From Prochlorococcus marinus subsp. marinus str. CCMP1375 (GTDB taxonomy: Bacteria > Cyanobacteriota > Cyanobacteriia > PCC-6307 > Cyanobiaceae), in contig NC_005042.1 of assembly GCF_000007925.1 (NCBI RefSeq), forward strand, positions 1,054,001 to 1,118,000: a stretch of DNA of 64,000 nucleotides, given 5' to 3'. Made by a program: the position numbers and the translations under genes. How positions within the stretch are numbered: the stretch's first letter is position 1; each line of letters begins with the position of its first letter. The notes under the pieces were generated by a model, which saw only the letters and a program-made list of their open reading frames with translations, had not been told where the DNA came from and did no database searches. Shown one piece after another: positions 1 to 10,270 of this stretch.

Positions 1-304
1 TCCAAGCATTCACCCTGGTCAAATTATTGGATTAAGATTGATCTGTAAACCAGAGGAAGCTCATAAAACAGGTCTATGCGTAATACTTGCATCGGAGTCT
101 GGAGAATGCATGCGACTTGAAGCTGGTGGGATGGCGAGCATGGAATTACTAGAAGAAGTGGTCCCAACACAAAACAACCAAGTTGAAACTGATGTAGCAC
201 TTCTACTTGAAAGCAGCAGAGGTTCAACAAGTCCTTTACTTAGCAATGCGGCTCCCATAGCAGGGGAATTATTAAGTCTAATTGAATCTAAAAACAACTT
301 TTAA
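1..304 (+). CDS. opcA: OpcA, glucose-6-phosphate dehydrogenase assembly protein (C-terminal part, 5' cut by window)
   Basis: The reading frame is open from base 2 to a TAA at 302-304, so only about the last 100 residues are present. In cyanobacteria OpcA activates and helps assemble glucose-6-phosphate dehydrogenase (Zwf) in the oxidative pentose phosphate pathway. The identification rests on the C-terminal pattern (RLEAGGMASMELLEEVVP, then a TSPLLSNA segment) as I remember it from the family, and on the following cobB gene, since zwf-opcA-cobB is the usual picocyanobacterial order. zwf itself would lie upstream of the window. No catalytic residue can be checked in this fragment. Confidence 0.72.
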   Translation, partial: PSIHPGQIIGLRLICKPEEAHKTGLCVILASESGECMRLEAGGMASMELLEEVVPTQNNQVETDVALLLESSRGSTSPLLSNAAPIAGELLSLIESKNNF

Positions 305-323
305 TGAAATTTTTAAAGTCCAT

Positions 324-1733
324 ATGGCATTTGTAATCGCTGCCCCCGCAAGCAGCAATGGCAAAACACTTTTAAGTATTCTTATTGCTTCTTGGGCTCG
401 AAGAAATGGGGAAAGTACTCAAACATTCAAAATTGGTCCTGATTATCTTGACCCACAATTACTTAGCGCCGTAACTGAAAGACCTTGTAGAAATTTAGAT
501 ACAATTCTATGTGGTAAAAATTGGGTAGTAAATAGTTTTAATCTGTATGGAAGTGCTGCGGAATATGCCTTTATAGAAGGCGTAATGGGTTTGTTTGACG
601 GAATTGGCTCATCAGACAAAGGAAGCACTGCTGATATTGCTCGTCTTTTAAACCTCCCCCTTTTATTGGTTGTTGATGCTCGCGGTCAAGCAGGTTCAAT
701 TGCTGCATTAGTAAAAGGCTTTAAAGATTTTGATCACACATTGAATATTGCAGGAGTCGTTCTTAATAAGGTAAACAGTTCGCGTCATAAAGTCTTATTA
801 ACTGAGGCACTTACAAAGATCAATGTAAAAGTTTTGGGATGCCTTCCCAAAGATGACTATCTCTCAATACCAAGCAGATCTCTTGGTCTACAACCAGCAC
901 ATGAAATAAGCAACATTGAAAAATTAATAAATACTTGGGCAAGTATTGCTGAGAAAAATCTTGATTTCTGCTCTTTAAGACCACTGCTTAAAGCACCTAG
1001 TCAATCAAACAGTCTTAGCAATATCTTATTCAAAAATAATCTAAAAAACCCACGCCTAAAAAGAACTACAATTGCGATTGCAGAAGATAAAGCTTTTCAT
1101 TTTAGATATCCTGAAACCAAGGAGTGTCTAGAAGAACTTGGAATTAATCTAATAAAATGGCAAATAACACAAGACAGTCCTATACCAAAACAAGCAAAAG
1201 GCTTGATAATCCCCGGGGGATTTCCAGAGCAATTTGCAGAGGAAATTAGTCAGTGCAAAAGAAGCTTGAATTCAATAAAAGAATTCCTAAACAACTATCC
1301 TATCTATGCTGAATGTGGAGGTATGTTAATACTTGGGAAATCCTTAAGTGATACTAATGAAAAAAAATTTCCGATGGCAGGAATACTACCTTTCAATGCA
1401 AAGGAAGGGAAGCTAAAAGTAGGCTATCGAAAGTTAACAGCTATATCAAATAGTCTTATATCTAATAAAGGAGATCTTATTAATGGGCATGAATTCCATA
1501 GATGGAAACTTGATATTAACGGATCTAATGATCTAGATATCACAAAAAAAGAGCCTATGATTCAAAGCTCAATGAATTTATACTCACCTTGGGAAATAAG
1601 GGGGTGGGGAATAGATACTAGACAAGAAGGTTGGAGTAATAAGAATTTTCATGCAAGTTGGATTCATCTTCACTGGGCAAGTTCACCAAGCATCTTGCAA
1701 AATTGGAGTAGTATTGTTCATAAACACATTTAA
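324..1733 (+). CDS. cobB: Cobyrinate a,c-diamide synthase
   Basis: This enzyme amidates the a and c side chains of cobyrinate with glutamine and ATP during cobalamin synthesis. The N-terminal half begins with an ATP-binding loop of the CobB/CbiA type (APASSNGKT, residues about 7-15). The C-terminal half is a class I glutamine amidotransferase domain with nucleophile Cys331 in YAECGGML and its His in HLHW near residues 448-450. An in-frame ATG at 282 would add 14 residues but would overlap the end of opcA, so the ATG at 324 is preferred because the conserved core starts directly there. The length of 469 residues is normal for the family. It lies 19 bp after opcA and is probably co-transcribed with it. 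The minus-strand helicase ends 10 bp downstream. Confidence 0.92.
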   Translation: MAFVIAAPASSNGKTLLSILIASWARRNGESTQTFKIGPDYLDPQLLSAVTERPCRNLDTILCGKNWVVNSFNLYGSAAEYAFIEGVMGLFDGIGSSDKGSTADIARLLNLPLLLVVDARGQAGSIAALVKGFKDFDHTLNIAGVVLNKVNSSRHKVLLTEALTKINVKVLGCLPKDDYLSIPSRSLGLQPAHEISNIEKLINTWASIAEKNLDFCSLRPLLKAPSQSNSLSNILFKNNLKNPRLKRTTIAIAEDKAFHFRYPETKECLEELGINLIKWQITQDSPIPKQAKGLIIPGGFPEQFAEEISQCKRSLNSIKEFLNNYPIYAECGGMLILGKSLSDTNEKKFPMAGILPFNAKEGKLKVGYRKLTAISNSLISNKGDLINGHEFHRWKLDINGSNDLDITKKEPMIQSSMNLYSPWEIRGWGIDTRQEGWSNKNFHASWIHLHWASSPSILQNWSSIVHKHI

Positions 1734-1743
1734 ATTAATACAT

Positions 1744-3183
1744 TTAATCAATGCACCACGGACTATTTAAAGAATTAATTGAATTATCACCTGCAAGCCA
1801 AACTTTTTCACTCGCTCTTGATACTGCCACATAAACCAACTGTTTCCTTAGTGATAGATCACTAGCAAAAAAAACATCTGCTGCTATAAATACTTCTTGG
1901 AAGGTACTCCCTTGACTACGATGAACTGTTAACACTGATGCCGGACCAACTGAAGCAAATGAATCTCTAACATAAAAAAACTTCTTCCAAAAAGCTCGTG
2001 CTTCTCTTTTAGGCAACTTTTTCGCCAAATTACACAAATCCTGCATTAACTCTTCTAAAATAAGTCTTGAATTAGTTCCTAATTCAGGCATAAGACGAAT
2101 TAAATATTTATTATTTCCTGCTGAAACTTTTGCTACAAGAGTATTTATTTGAGGTAAGTCCAAATCATATTTTTCCTCAAATTCTAAATCCAAGTCAAAC
2201 AAATCAAAGACTTGATTTTTAACATCCTCAACAACAATCTCTGCATTAGATCCTAATAGGATGCCTGGTTCTTCTTCTGCATTATCACTCTCCAGAGATG
2301 CTGTAGTCATTACAGCTCTTCTACTAATAAGAACTTCTCCTGGCAAAACAGACATTTCATCAGCCAGCTGGCCGTGAACAGCACGCCTTGCATGAGGAAC
2401 CAACCTTTCTAAATATCTGTTCGTATAACAAAGAATCCTTATAGAGTCAGGATCATTTTTTTCTGCTGCTTCCCTAAGAGAAGATTTAGCTTTCTCTAAC
2501 CAGCTTTTTTGATCCAATGATCCAATCAACCCTGTTTTGGTTCTAACTATTGGGAAGCATGGGGGCATAGAACAAGTGAAACCCTCTTCCCTAATAAGAC
2601 TTGCCAACTTAAGTACTGGGCCTTGGTGTCTTATTACTTCAGTTAGATGAGCTCTTTTGACTCTTTGCAATGAAAAGACAGGACTAGCCTCCTCTCCTAC
2701 TGGAGGCAATTGAGCAGGATCACCTACAAAAACAAGACGTGTTTCATGTGAATGTGCACAAGTAATGACTATCTCAAGGAGATTGCTATCAACCATGGAA
2801 GCCTCATCTACAAGAACTAATCCAAGCTGATCTAAAGATTTTGCAGTTTGAGAAGTTTGTTCACAAACTTCGAGATTCCCTCTTCTTTTTAATTTTAAAC
2901 GTAGAAGTCTATGAATAGTAGATGGATACCAAGTGGGTCTTAACCCTTCTTTCTCTATAGCATTTCTTAGAACGCCTACTGCCTTATGAGTAGGAGCTGC
3001 TACTGTCCAACAAATATTTCTATCTTCAACAAGTTGTAAAAACTTTGTCCCTAAGTAGGTTTTTCCACTTCCTGCATACCCACTAAGAAGGAAAGGTTTA
3101 TCAATATTTTTTTCATCAAGCCAGAAAGAAAAATCCTTAAGAGCTTCTTTCTGATCAACACTTAAAGATCTATTTTTAATCAC
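1744..3183 (-). CDS. RecD-like superfamily 1 DNA helicase / AAA ATPase
   Basis: This is an ATP-dependent DNA helicase of the RecD/UvrD-like group. It shows a Walker A motif (GYAGSGKTYLG, near residue 38), a Walker B motif (LVLVDEASMVD), and the C-terminal helicase motifs LTVHRSQGSTF and VYVAVSRASEKVWLAG. At 479 residues it is shorter than E. coli RecD (about 600) and has no visible extra domain. No recB or recC gene is nearby, so a free-standing RecD2-like or Dda-like role in recombination or fork processing is plausible but inferred. The start overlaps the stop of the upstream DUF212 gene by 4 bp, placing it at the end of a crtE-DUF212-helicase transcription unit. Confidence 0.85.
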   Translation of the reverse strand: MIKNRSLSVDQKEALKDFSFWLDEKNIDKPFLLSGYAGSGKTYLGTKFLQLVEDRNICWTVAAPTHKAVGVLRNAIEKEGLRPTWYPSTIHRLLRLKLKRRGNLEVCEQTSQTAKSLDQLGLVLVDEASMVDSNLLEIVITCAHSHETRLVFVGDPAQLPPVGEEASPVFSLQRVKRAHLTEVIRHQGPVLKLASLIREEGFTCSMPPCFPIVRTKTGLIGSLDQKSWLEKAKSSLREAAEKNDPDSIRILCYTNRYLERLVPHARRAVHGQLADEMSVLPGEVLISRRAVMTTASLESDNAEEEPGILLGSNAEIVVEDVKNQVFDLFDLDLEFEEKYDLDLPQINTLVAKVSAGNNKYLIRLMPELGTNSRLILEELMQDLCNLAKKLPKREARAFWKKFFYVRDSFASVGPASVLTVHRSQGSTFQEVFIAADVFFASDLSLRKQLVYVAVSRASEKVWLAGDNSINSLNSPWCID

Positions 3184-3695
3184 ACTGTCATTAGACCAAT
3201 ACTGTGAAGAAAATCAAGTGGCGAACCAATTAAAATAATCCCAGGCAATGCAACTGAAGGTCCAAAAAGACTTCCAATAAATACTTCTAAACGAGAATGT
3301 CCCAAAGCTTCTTTTAAAGGAGTCTCTGGAGGTGATGGCCAATTATTTGTTGGAAGTTCATTAACTCTAGTAGCTATTAAGCCCGCAGACCTCCTGATCC
3401 CACTTGCATCATACATAACTATAAAAGCTACAGTTATTGCTAAAGCAAAGGCGGGGTGATCAAAACCCTGCTCAAGTCCAATACCAGAAGCTGTACCCAT
3501 TACTAAAGCAGAATGACTAGAAGGCATCCCCCCTGTTTCAAGAAGAACCGAAGGGCGCCATTTTTGATAAAAGATTAATTCGACAAATAATTTTGAAAAT
3601 TGTGCTAATCCGCAAGCAATTAAAGCCCAAGCCAACACTGCGTTGTCAAGAAATTCTAAAAATGGGGGATATATAAGCAGCTGTGAAAAATTCAT
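3180..3695 (-). CDS. DUF212 / divergent PAP2-family membrane protein
   Basis: A 171-residue integral membrane protein of the DUF212 family, which is related to PAP2 acid phosphatases and vanadium haloperoxidases. The hallmark stretch [13 protein letters not shown] is present around residue 56, followed by a hydrophobic region and [11 protein letters not shown]. The family's substrate is not established; a role on isoprenoid or lipid phosphates is suggested only by its position. It overlaps crtE upstream by 4 bp and the helicase downstream by 4 bp, so the three genes are probably translated from one message. Confidence 0.85.
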   Translation of the reverse strand: MNFSQLLIYPPFLEFLDNAVLAWALIACGLAQFSKLFVELIFYQKWRPSVLLETGGMPSSHSALVMGTASGIGLEQGFDHPAFALAITVAFIVMYDASGIRRSAGLIATRVNELPTNNWPSPPETPLKEALGHSRLEVFIGSLFGPSVALPGIILIGSPLDFLHSIGLMTV

Positions 3696-4594
3696 CTATC
3701 TCTATTAATAATGTAATCCGCTAAAGATAAAAGCGGGGCAGCCTTATCACTCCAAGGATGTATAACGTCTTTGGATTTTCTAATTAGTTCCTTAGCTTTT
3801 TTGCGTGATTCATCCAAGCCAAGCAGCTTTGGATAAGTAGATTTATCAGCCAATAGATCCTTACCAGCTGTTTTCCCTAAGACTTCACTACTCGCTGTAA
3901 CATCAAGGATATCATCTACTATCTGAAAGGCTAAGCCTATTCCTTTGGCATAAGTACTAAGAGCTATAAGCAAGTCTTCATCTGCTCCTCCAATTAGAGC
4001 TCCACATACAACGGATGCTTTAAGTAGGGCTCCTGTTTTATGAATATGAATGAATTCCAGAGTATCAAGATCGACTGCCTTCCCTTCACTTTCAAGATCT
4101 TCGACTTGTCCTCCGACTAAACCTGGAGCACCTGCTACCAAAGAGAGTTCGCCTACTACTTTTAGTAAACGATCCTTCGGCACATTTGGACTTCGAAGCG
4201 CAACCATTTCAAAAGCTCTTGTTAAAAGTGCGTCCCCAGCAAGGATTGCTATAGCTTCTCCATATACTTTGTGATTAGTAGGACGACCTCTACGCAAATC
4301 ATCATTATCCATAGATGGCAAGTCATCATGAATTAATGACATTGTATGAATCATCTCAATTGCTACTGCTGTTGAGATTGCATTCTCAGAATCAGAACCT
4401 GTTAATTCGCAGGCTGCTAAACAAAGAATTGGTCTTAGTCTTTTGCCACCAGCAAGAAGGGAATATCGCATTGCTTCTCTAAGTTGATTAGGTCGTTCTG
4501 GACCTAAGGAAGCATCTAATGCAGACTCAATTCTTGTTCTAGCCTTAGCCAGATAAGCGGTAAAGTCAAAAGGAAACATGACTGCTTCCGCCAT
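3692..4594 (-). CDS. crtE: Geranylgeranyl diphosphate synthase (short-chain polyprenyl synthase)
   Basis: Condenses isopentenyl diphosphate with allylic diphosphates to give the C20 precursor of carotenoids, the chlorophyll phytyl tail and quinones. The first aspartate-rich motif is [10 protein letters not shown] (Asp90, Asp91, Asp96), with the extra spacing typical of bacterial enzymes, and the second is [15 protein letters not shown] lies near residues 49-55. The length of 300 residues is standard. A second ATG six codons inside is possible. The gene lies 42 bp downstream of folD on the same strand and overlaps the DUF212 gene, and a lycopene cyclase lies 7 kb away. Product chain length (C15 versus C20) is inferred from cyanobacterial orthologues. 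Confidence 0.88.
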   Translation of the reverse strand: MAEAVMFPFDFTAYLAKARTRIESALDASLGPERPNQLREAMRYSLLAGGKRLRPILCLAACELTGSDSENAISTAVAIEMIHTMSLIHDDLPSMDNDDLRRGRPTNHKVYGEAIAILAGDALLTRAFEMVALRSPNVPKDRLLKVVGELSLVAGAPGLVGGQVEDLESEGKAVDLDTLEFIHIHKTGALLKASVVCGALIGGADEDLLIALSTYAKGIGLAFQIVDDILDVTASSEVLGKTAGKDLLADKSTYPKLLGLDESRKKAKELIRKSKDVIHPWSDKAAPLLSLADYIINRDR

Positions 4595-4636
4595 GAAGAT
4601 AAAGTAAGTAGTTACAATTCTCGCAGGATTAATGCT

Positions 4637-5545
4637 CTATGGGAGCAAATCACTAAGAGTGGATGACAATCCGCAATGGTATTGCCATCTGTTAACAGTA
4701 TTTACCATTAACATTGCAACTGTCATTGGCCCAACACCTCCAGGCACAGGAGTAATAGCTTTAATTTTTGAATAAATTTCCTCAGCCCTTACATCTCCAC
4801 AAAGTTTATAGTTTGATCCCGTTAATTTTAAAGGTTCCATGGGAATCCTATGTATACCAACATCGACAACTACTGCATTAGAACGAACATGTTCCAAACC
4901 AATTAATTGGGGTATACCTGCTGCCACTATTAATACTTCAGCTTGATTAGTTATCTCAGGCAAATTAATTGTTTTGGAGTGGGCAACAGTTACTGTTGCG
5001 TTTGCTGCTTGAAGCATTAAGGCCATTGGCTTACCTACTAGAATGCTTCTTCCAATAACTACAACTTTTTTACCAACTAAAGATATGTTGTTACGACGAA
5101 GTAGCACCATAATTCCTGCTGGGGTGCACGAACGAGGCCCTTTTTCACCTTTAAGTAACCTCCCTAAATTCAAAGTATGTAATCCATCAACATCCTTCTC
5201 AGGATCTATAGCTTTCAACAGAGGCTCTGCATCAAGTCCTTTTGGCAAAGGTAATTGTAATAAAATCCCATCAACCTTTTGATCATTATTCAAAGCTTTT
5301 ATCACTTCAAGAATTTCTTGCTCTGAAGTATTAGTGCCTAGATGATATAGAAAACTATCCAACCCAATTCGATTACAAGCCTTTTCTTTATTGGATACAT
5401 ATATACCACTTGCAGGATCATCACCGACTCTAATAACAGCTAGTCCTGGAGGCCTCCCCACCTCTGGACTAAATTCTGTAATATCTTCATGGAGTCTAAG
5501 CTCCAACTCTTTTGCAAGTTTCTTCCCATCAAGAATATTTGTCAT
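4637..5545 (-). CDS. folD: Methylenetetrahydrofolate dehydrogenase / cyclohydrolase
   Basis: Bifunctional cytosolic enzyme that interconverts 5,10-methylene-THF and 10-formyl-THF for purine, fMet and one-carbon supply. Diagnostic blocks are [14 protein letters not shown], the active-site region [13 protein letters not shown], the NAD(P)-binding [14 protein letters not shown], and [12 protein letters not shown] near the C-terminus. The length of 302 residues is slightly above E. coli FolD (288). It leads a minus-strand cluster with crtE. Its start is 52 bp from the divergent 7TM-HD gene, so both promoters must lie in that short spacer. Confidence 0.97.
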   Translation of the reverse strand: MTNILDGKKLAKELELRLHEDITEFSPEVGRPPGLAVIRVGDDPASGIYVSNKEKACNRIGLDSFLYHLGTNTSEQEILEVIKALNNDQKVDGILLQLPLPKGLDAEPLLKAIDPEKDVDGLHTLNLGRLLKGEKGPRSCTPAGIMVLLRRNNISLVGKKVVVIGRSILVGKPMALMLQAANATVTVAHSKTINLPEITNQAEVLIVAAGIPQLIGLEHVRSNAVVVDVGIHRIPMEPLKLTGSNYKLCGDVRAEEIYSKIKAITPVPGGVGPMTVAMLMVNTVNRWQYHCGLSSTLSDLLP

Positions 5546-5597
5546 AAGAACAAATTAAGTTGAATAAAGCAGGCTGCCAATAGCCAGCTAGCGTTAT

Positions 5598-7718
5598 GTG
5601 GGGCTTCTAAATCCTTTGCCGAAAATTCCCAGCTTAAAAAGCATTTGGAGAAACTGGCTAATTAGCCAGTCCCCAAGACGAACTCTTGTTCAATGGTCTA
5701 TTGCTGACCGAACAGCGTTATTAATGGTTTGTCTTCTAATAGCAATAATTTCTAGTTACAAATTATTAGCTGTTCCTGACTTAAAGCCAAGCGATTTGGC
5801 AACTTTTGATGCAATTGCACCTGATAACGCTCAAGTAATTGATAGTGCGGCATTACAACAAAAGAGATCTGATCTAATTCCTCGGACATCAGTACAAGTT
5901 ATTGATACAAAAGCATCTCAGAAGCTTAAAGAAACACTAATTGATCAACTATACGAATTAGAGCAAGTAGCTAGAAGCAATGATTCGGACAGATTAGGGC
6001 CTGTAAATTTAACAAAAAGAGAGCGACAATGGATTACAAGTCAATCGGTACAAAATCGCAGCAAATGGAGAGAAGAAATAATAAATGCTTCTGAAAAAAT
6101 GCTTAGTCAAGGACTTATAAAAACCTTGGCCCATGATCAATTAGAAAAATCATCCTCTCGACAATTATCTTCTCTTGCAGGAGAGAATCCAGCAAAAACC
6201 CTTGGAAGTAAATTAATTACAAATGCTTTTCATGGCAAGAGTAATCTTCGCCATGATCCTAGTCGCAGTCAAAAACTTCTTGAGGAACTAATTACAAAAC
6301 AAGGAATACCAAAAATCGAAGTTAAAAAAGGTGACTTAATAACTCGAAAGGGGGAAGTTATTACACAAAAAAGGTATGACGTACTCGACTATTTCGGCCT
6401 CATTAGTAGAAGTCCAAGACCATTGGAATGGTTCTGGAGTTTTACTGAAGCCATGACCAGTTGCTTTGTATTATTAATGCTCATGCGAAGGGAAAAACCT
6501 TCTCTGAAATCAAAGCATGCACTATTAGCATTATCTCTTTTACTAATTGCACAAATAGCTAAAGATTGGTTTGGAGCAGCAATTAGTCCTTTACAAATCC
6601 TTGTTCCTCCCACTCTTTTACTTTCACAAGGAATCGGGACAATATCAGCTTTAGGTTGGTTATCAATTGGAAGCCTTTTATGGCCAGTCCCTGTAAGTGG
6701 AATTGGGGAAGGAAGATTATTAATTGCTACTTTGACGGCCTCGTTAATTGCCTTTCAAGGAGGACGGATGCGTAATAGGGCTCAAATACTTCAAATAGCA
6801 GTTTTAATTCCTTCGAGCGCTCTTCTTTTAGAATGGATTTTATTAAAAACTGGCATTACTCCGTTAAATAGTTCTTGGGGAAAACTTGCACCAAATTCAG
6901 AGACTTTAATAACTGAAGCATTGGTTCTAGGCGTAATGTTAATGATAACTATTTTACTTTTACCAATTCTTGAAAATGCATTTGGATTATTAACGAGAGC
7001 CAGGCTAATGGAACTTGCAGATCAAGAAAGACCATTGCTTAGAAGATTATCAAGAGAAGCCCCAGGAACATTCGAACATACATTAATGATATGTAGCTTG
7101 GCTGAAGAGGGTGCTAGGAGTATTGGAGCCGATGTAGACCTTATTAGAACAGGAGGCTTATATCACGACATAGGAAAATTACATGCCCCTGAATGGTTTA
7201 TTGAAAACCAAGAGGATGGAAACAACCCACATGACGAACTTGACGACCCATATTCTAGTGCAGATATATTGCAAGCTCATGTTGATGAAGGGCTAAAACT
7301 AGCAAAAAGGCACCGTCTCCCAAGTCCTATTGCAGATTTCATACCTGAACATCAAGGAACACTGAAAATGGGGTTTTTTCTTCACAAAGCAAGGGAAATT
7401 GATCCTACAGTTTCAGAAAACTATTTTCGATATCAAGGCCCAATTCCTAGATCACAGGAAACCGCTATATTAATGCTTGCTGATGGATGCGAAGCATCAC
7501 TAAGAACATTAGATTTAAAAGCAACTGAGCAAGAAGCATCATTGAACATTAGAAGAATTATTGAATCGCGTAAAGATGATGGCCAACTTTTAGATAGCAG
7601 CCTTTCAAGAGCAGAGATTGAATTAATTATCAATGCATTCATTAATGTTTGGAAAAGGATGAGACATAGAAGAATTAAATATCCTGTTCATACAAAAAAA
7701 ACAATTATGCAATCGTAA
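5598..7718 (+). CDS. 7TM-HD family membrane phosphohydrolase (PgpH-like)
   Basis: A membrane protein with a cytosolic HD domain. In Listeria the related PgpH degrades cyclic di-AMP; that activity is an inference here. The layout is an N-terminal helix (about residues 37-57), an extracellular region to about residue 270 matching 7TMR-HDED, a block of hydrophobic helices (about 280-460), and the HD domain with TFEHTLMICSLAEE and TGGLYHDIGKLHAPEWF. A further metal-site segment, FIPEHQGT, follows. The start is GTG at 5598, because the ATG two bases earlier runs into a stop after four codons. The length of 706 residues is normal. Confidence 0.87.
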   Translation: MGLLNPLPKIPSLKSIWRNWLISQSPRRTLVQWSIADRTALLMVCLLIAIISSYKLLAVPDLKPSDLATFDAIAPDNAQVIDSAALQQKRSDLIPRTSVQVIDTKASQKLKETLIDQLYELEQVARSNDSDRLGPVNLTKRERQWITSQSVQNRSKWREEIINASEKMLSQGLIKTLAHDQLEKSSSRQLSSLAGENPAKTLGSKLITNAFHGKSNLRHDPSRSQKLLEELITKQGIPKIEVKKGDLITRKGEVITQKRYDVLDYFGLISRSPRPLEWFWSFTEAMTSCFVLLMLMRREKPSLKSKHALLALSLLLIAQIAKDWFGAAISPLQILVPPTLLLSQGIGTISALGWLSIGSLLWPVPVSGIGEGRLLIATLTASLIAFQGGRMRNRAQILQIAVLIPSSALLLEWILLKTGITPLNSSWGKLAPNSETLITEALVLGVMLMITILLLPILENAFGLLTRARLMELADQERPLLRRLSREAPGTFEHTLMICSLAEEGARSIGADVDLIRTGGLYHDIGKLHAPEWFIENQEDGNNPHDELDDPYSSADILQAHVDEGLKLAKRHRLPSPIADFIPEHQGTLKMGFFLHKAREIDPTVSENYFRYQGPIPRSQETAILMLADGCEASLRTLDLKATEQEASLNIRRIIESRKDDGQLLDSSLSRAEIELIINAFINVWKRMRHRRIKYPVHTKKTIMQS

Positions 7719-7780
7719 TTTAAAAGTCAAAGAATATTTAGATGAATTTCTGCATAACGCTTAATTAAACTTATAAAAAT

Positions 7781-8173
7781 TCAAAGCCTTCTATTTTTTC
7801 GATGAATAGGCATACACCAATAAATTAATGCAAATAAATTAAGCAATGCTATTAAAAGCGATATCCCACTTAAGCCTCTTAAGTCATCTTCTAGTAGTAA
7901 ACGTACAATTCCATAAGGCAAAGAAGCTGATATTACCATTGATATAGAAATGATTGACATTATTACTCCCCACTTTCTTTCAGCCAATAATCCTGCAGAA
8001 GCAACAATACCAACTATTGCTGAAGGCCAAGCAAGACTAATAGCTATAGTTAAATTTGCTATGTGCAAAGGAGGGCCTGAGCTGACTACATAAGCAATGA
8101 AAGGTAGAGCCATTACATTTGCTAAAAGCCCTGTCCAAGAAAGAATCCAGTACCCTGATAACCCTTTTCTCAT
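7781..8173 (-). CDS. Small multi-pass membrane protein, function unknown
   Basis: A 130-residue protein with about four predicted membrane helices (roughly residues 10-30, 38-63, 68-90 and 100-120) and a basic tail (HRKNRRL). I do not recognise a named family. The sequence looks like an ordinary gene: it has a clean ATG start, composition similar to its neighbours, and no overlap. It converges on the 7TM-HD gene and leaves about 60 bp between them without a clear hairpin. Confidence 0.6.
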   Translation of the reverse strand: MRKGLSGYWILSWTGLLANVMALPFIAYVVSSGPPLHIANLTIAISLAWPSAIVGIVASAGLLAERKWGVIMSIISISMVISASLPYGIVRLLLEDDLRGLSGISLLIALLNLFALIYWCMPIHRKNRRL

Positions 8174-8276
8174 AAAATTAATAATTTTCTAAATCAAATT
8201 AACTATAAAAACTAACCAAGGTTTTATCTAAATTAGTGATTAGTGTTAATCAAATCTAATACTAATATCTTCTTAA

Positions 8277-8486
8277 TTATGAATAATGAATTGTTCGCCA
8301 TGAGCCATTAGATGTCTTCACTTCAACTCCAATAGCATCAATACTAGAACGATCTAGACAGTGCTTAGAAGTCCATTGCTTTGCTGCCCCAATTGCTGCA
8401 TCAACAGACTCATATGGAGTGTCTAAAACTGGGTGAGGATGTCCATCCATACCTACCAAACGATAAATAGCTCTTTCAATAGACAT
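8277..8486 (-). CDS. Small conserved hypothetical protein
   Basis: About 69 residues from the ATG at 8486, beginning MSIERAIYRLVGMDGHPHPV. An in-frame GTG at 8513 would add nine residues. The ATG is preferred because the residues after it (ERAIYRLVG-DGHPHPVLDTPY) match a pattern I recall at the N-terminus of marine picocyanobacterial homologues. No membrane segment or catalytic motif is evident. It lies downstream of leuA on the same strand with about 90 bp between them. The function is unknown. Confidence 0.6.
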   Translation of the reverse strand: MSIERAIYRLVGMDGHPHPVLDTPYESVDAAIGAAKQWTSKHCLDRSSIDAIGVEVKTSNGSWRTIHYS

Positions 8487-8575
8487 AAGTATGTTCGCTT
8501 GACCAACTGTCACCTGATAAGTCTATACCTTATTTGGGTAAAAGCTCAATGCATTGAGTTCAAAATTAATTTACC

Positions 8576-10186
8576 TCACAAATTTGCTTTCACTACATCG
8601 TGCTGTGGATGTAGTGATGATTTTTTCAAGGAATAGACAAGTCTATTAAGGGCATTGATATAAGCCTGAGCAGCAGCCACAACTACATCCGTATCAGCTG
8701 AATGTCCAGAAAAAATCTTTCCATCACGTCTAAGCCTAATTGTTACTTCACCAAGGGCATCTATCCCCTCTGTAACTGATTTAACTGAAAACTCAATCAA
8801 ATCGTTTTTTTCATTGGTCAAAGACCTTAGAGCTTTGCAGACTGCATCAACAGGGCCAGTACCTAATGCCACCGCTGTGTTTTCTATCCCATCTTGATCA
8901 GCAATAGTTACAGTTGCAGTTGGTCTTAAGGCAGTACCACAACTTACTTGAACCAAGTGAAGCTTAAAACGCGCTTCAGGCTGCATAACTTGTTCACTAA
9001 CTATTGCCTCAAGATCTCTATCTGAAATCTCTCTTTTTCGATCTGCTAGATCCTTGAATCTTGCAAAAGCATCATTCAAGTCTTCTCTAGTCAAGTCATA
9101 ACCTAGCTCTTCAAGCCTAGCTCTAACAGCACTCCTGCCACTCAATTTTCCTAATGAAATTCTATTTTCAGCAAGTCCCACAGTCTTAGCATCAACAATT
9201 TCATAAGTTAGTGGGTTTTTCAAAACTCCATCTTGATGAATTCCAGACTCATGAGCAAAAGCGTTTGCACCTACTATTGCTTTATTAGGCTGAACAACCA
9301 TTCCAGTGAGATTTGAAACCAACCTAGATGTCTTTGTTATTTCTTCAGTTCGAATAGCGGTTAATGGAGTTGGACTTTCTGAATCCTTACCAAAAAAAGG
9401 ATTGAAATATCTTCTTCGCACATGCAAAGCCATCACCAACTCCTCTAAAGCAGCATTACCTGCTCTTTCGCCAATACCATTAATAGTGCATTCAAGCTGC
9501 CTTGCTCCGTTCTTTACTGCTTCAAGGAAATTTGCAACAGCGAGGCCTAAATCGTTATGACCATGCACTGATAAAATTGATTCATCGATATTAGATACAT
9601 TTTTGTTTATTCCTATAATTAAATCTCCAAATTCCGCTGGAGTTATATAACCAACTGTATCAGGAATATTTATTGTCCCAGCACCTGCTGCAATAGCACT
9701 TTCTATTACTTCGTACATAAAATCAGGGTCACTTCTTGCTGCATCTTCACAAGAGAATTCAACATCAGAAGCAAGTGATCTTGCATAGCCAACCATCTCT
9801 GGAACAATTTTGAGAACATCTGCACGTGACTTCCTAAGCTTATGTTTTAAATGAATATCACTAGTTGCAATAAAGGTATGAATCCTTTTGCGAGGAGCAG
9901 GTGCTATTGCTTCAGCACATGCCTTAATATCTGCCTTAGATGCCCTTGCTAATCCACAAATAATCGGACCCTCTTCTCCTCCTACTTGATCAGCAATCCT
10001 TTGAACAGCTTTAAAATCCCCTTGACTAGCATAAGGGAATCCAGCTTCAATTATATCTACACCTAATCTTGCAAGCTGTTGAGCAATCGCAAGCTTCTCT
10101 TCCAAGTTAAGGCTTGCACCAGGAGACTGCTCGCCATCCCTTAGTGTCGTATCAAAAATAAGAACTCGGCCTGGATCTTTGGCCAT
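8576..10186 (-). CDS. leuA: 2-isopropylmalate synthase
   Basis: Catalyses the first committed step of leucine synthesis, joining acetyl-CoA to 2-oxoisovalerate. The catalytic TIM barrel opens with [18 protein letters not shown] and carries the metal-binding [14 protein letters not shown]. The middle linker [10 protein letters not shown] and a C-terminal regulatory domain (about residues 400-520) that binds leucine in the family are both present. At 536 residues it is a typical LeuA1 form, so feedback inhibition by leucine is likely. Its start lies 84 bp from the divergent GH57 gene. Confidence 0.96.
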   Translation of the reverse strand: MAKDPGRVLIFDTTLRDGEQSPGASLNLEEKLAIAQQLARLGVDIIEAGFPYASQGDFKAVQRIADQVGGEEGPIICGLARASKADIKACAEAIAPAPRKRIHTFIATSDIHLKHKLRKSRADVLKIVPEMVGYARSLASDVEFSCEDAARSDPDFMYEVIESAIAAGAGTINIPDTVGYITPAEFGDLIIGINKNVSNIDESILSVHGHNDLGLAVANFLEAVKNGARQLECTINGIGERAGNAALEELVMALHVRRRYFNPFFGKDSESPTPLTAIRTEEITKTSRLVSNLTGMVVQPNKAIVGANAFAHESGIHQDGVLKNPLTYEIVDAKTVGLAENRISLGKLSGRSAVRARLEELGYDLTREDLNDAFARFKDLADRKREISDRDLEAIVSEQVMQPEARFKLHLVQVSCGTALRPTATVTIADQDGIENTAVALGTGPVDAVCKALRSLTNEKNDLIEFSVKSVTEGIDALGEVTIRLRRDGKIFSGHSADTDVVVAAAQAYINALNRLVYSLKKSSLHPQHDVVKANL

Positions 10187-10270
10187 AAACTTTCCTATTT
10201 AATTAATTAATGTTTTTATTCTAACTATATTTCTATAACATCCTAAATTCAATGAACCTGTTTTTAGAAC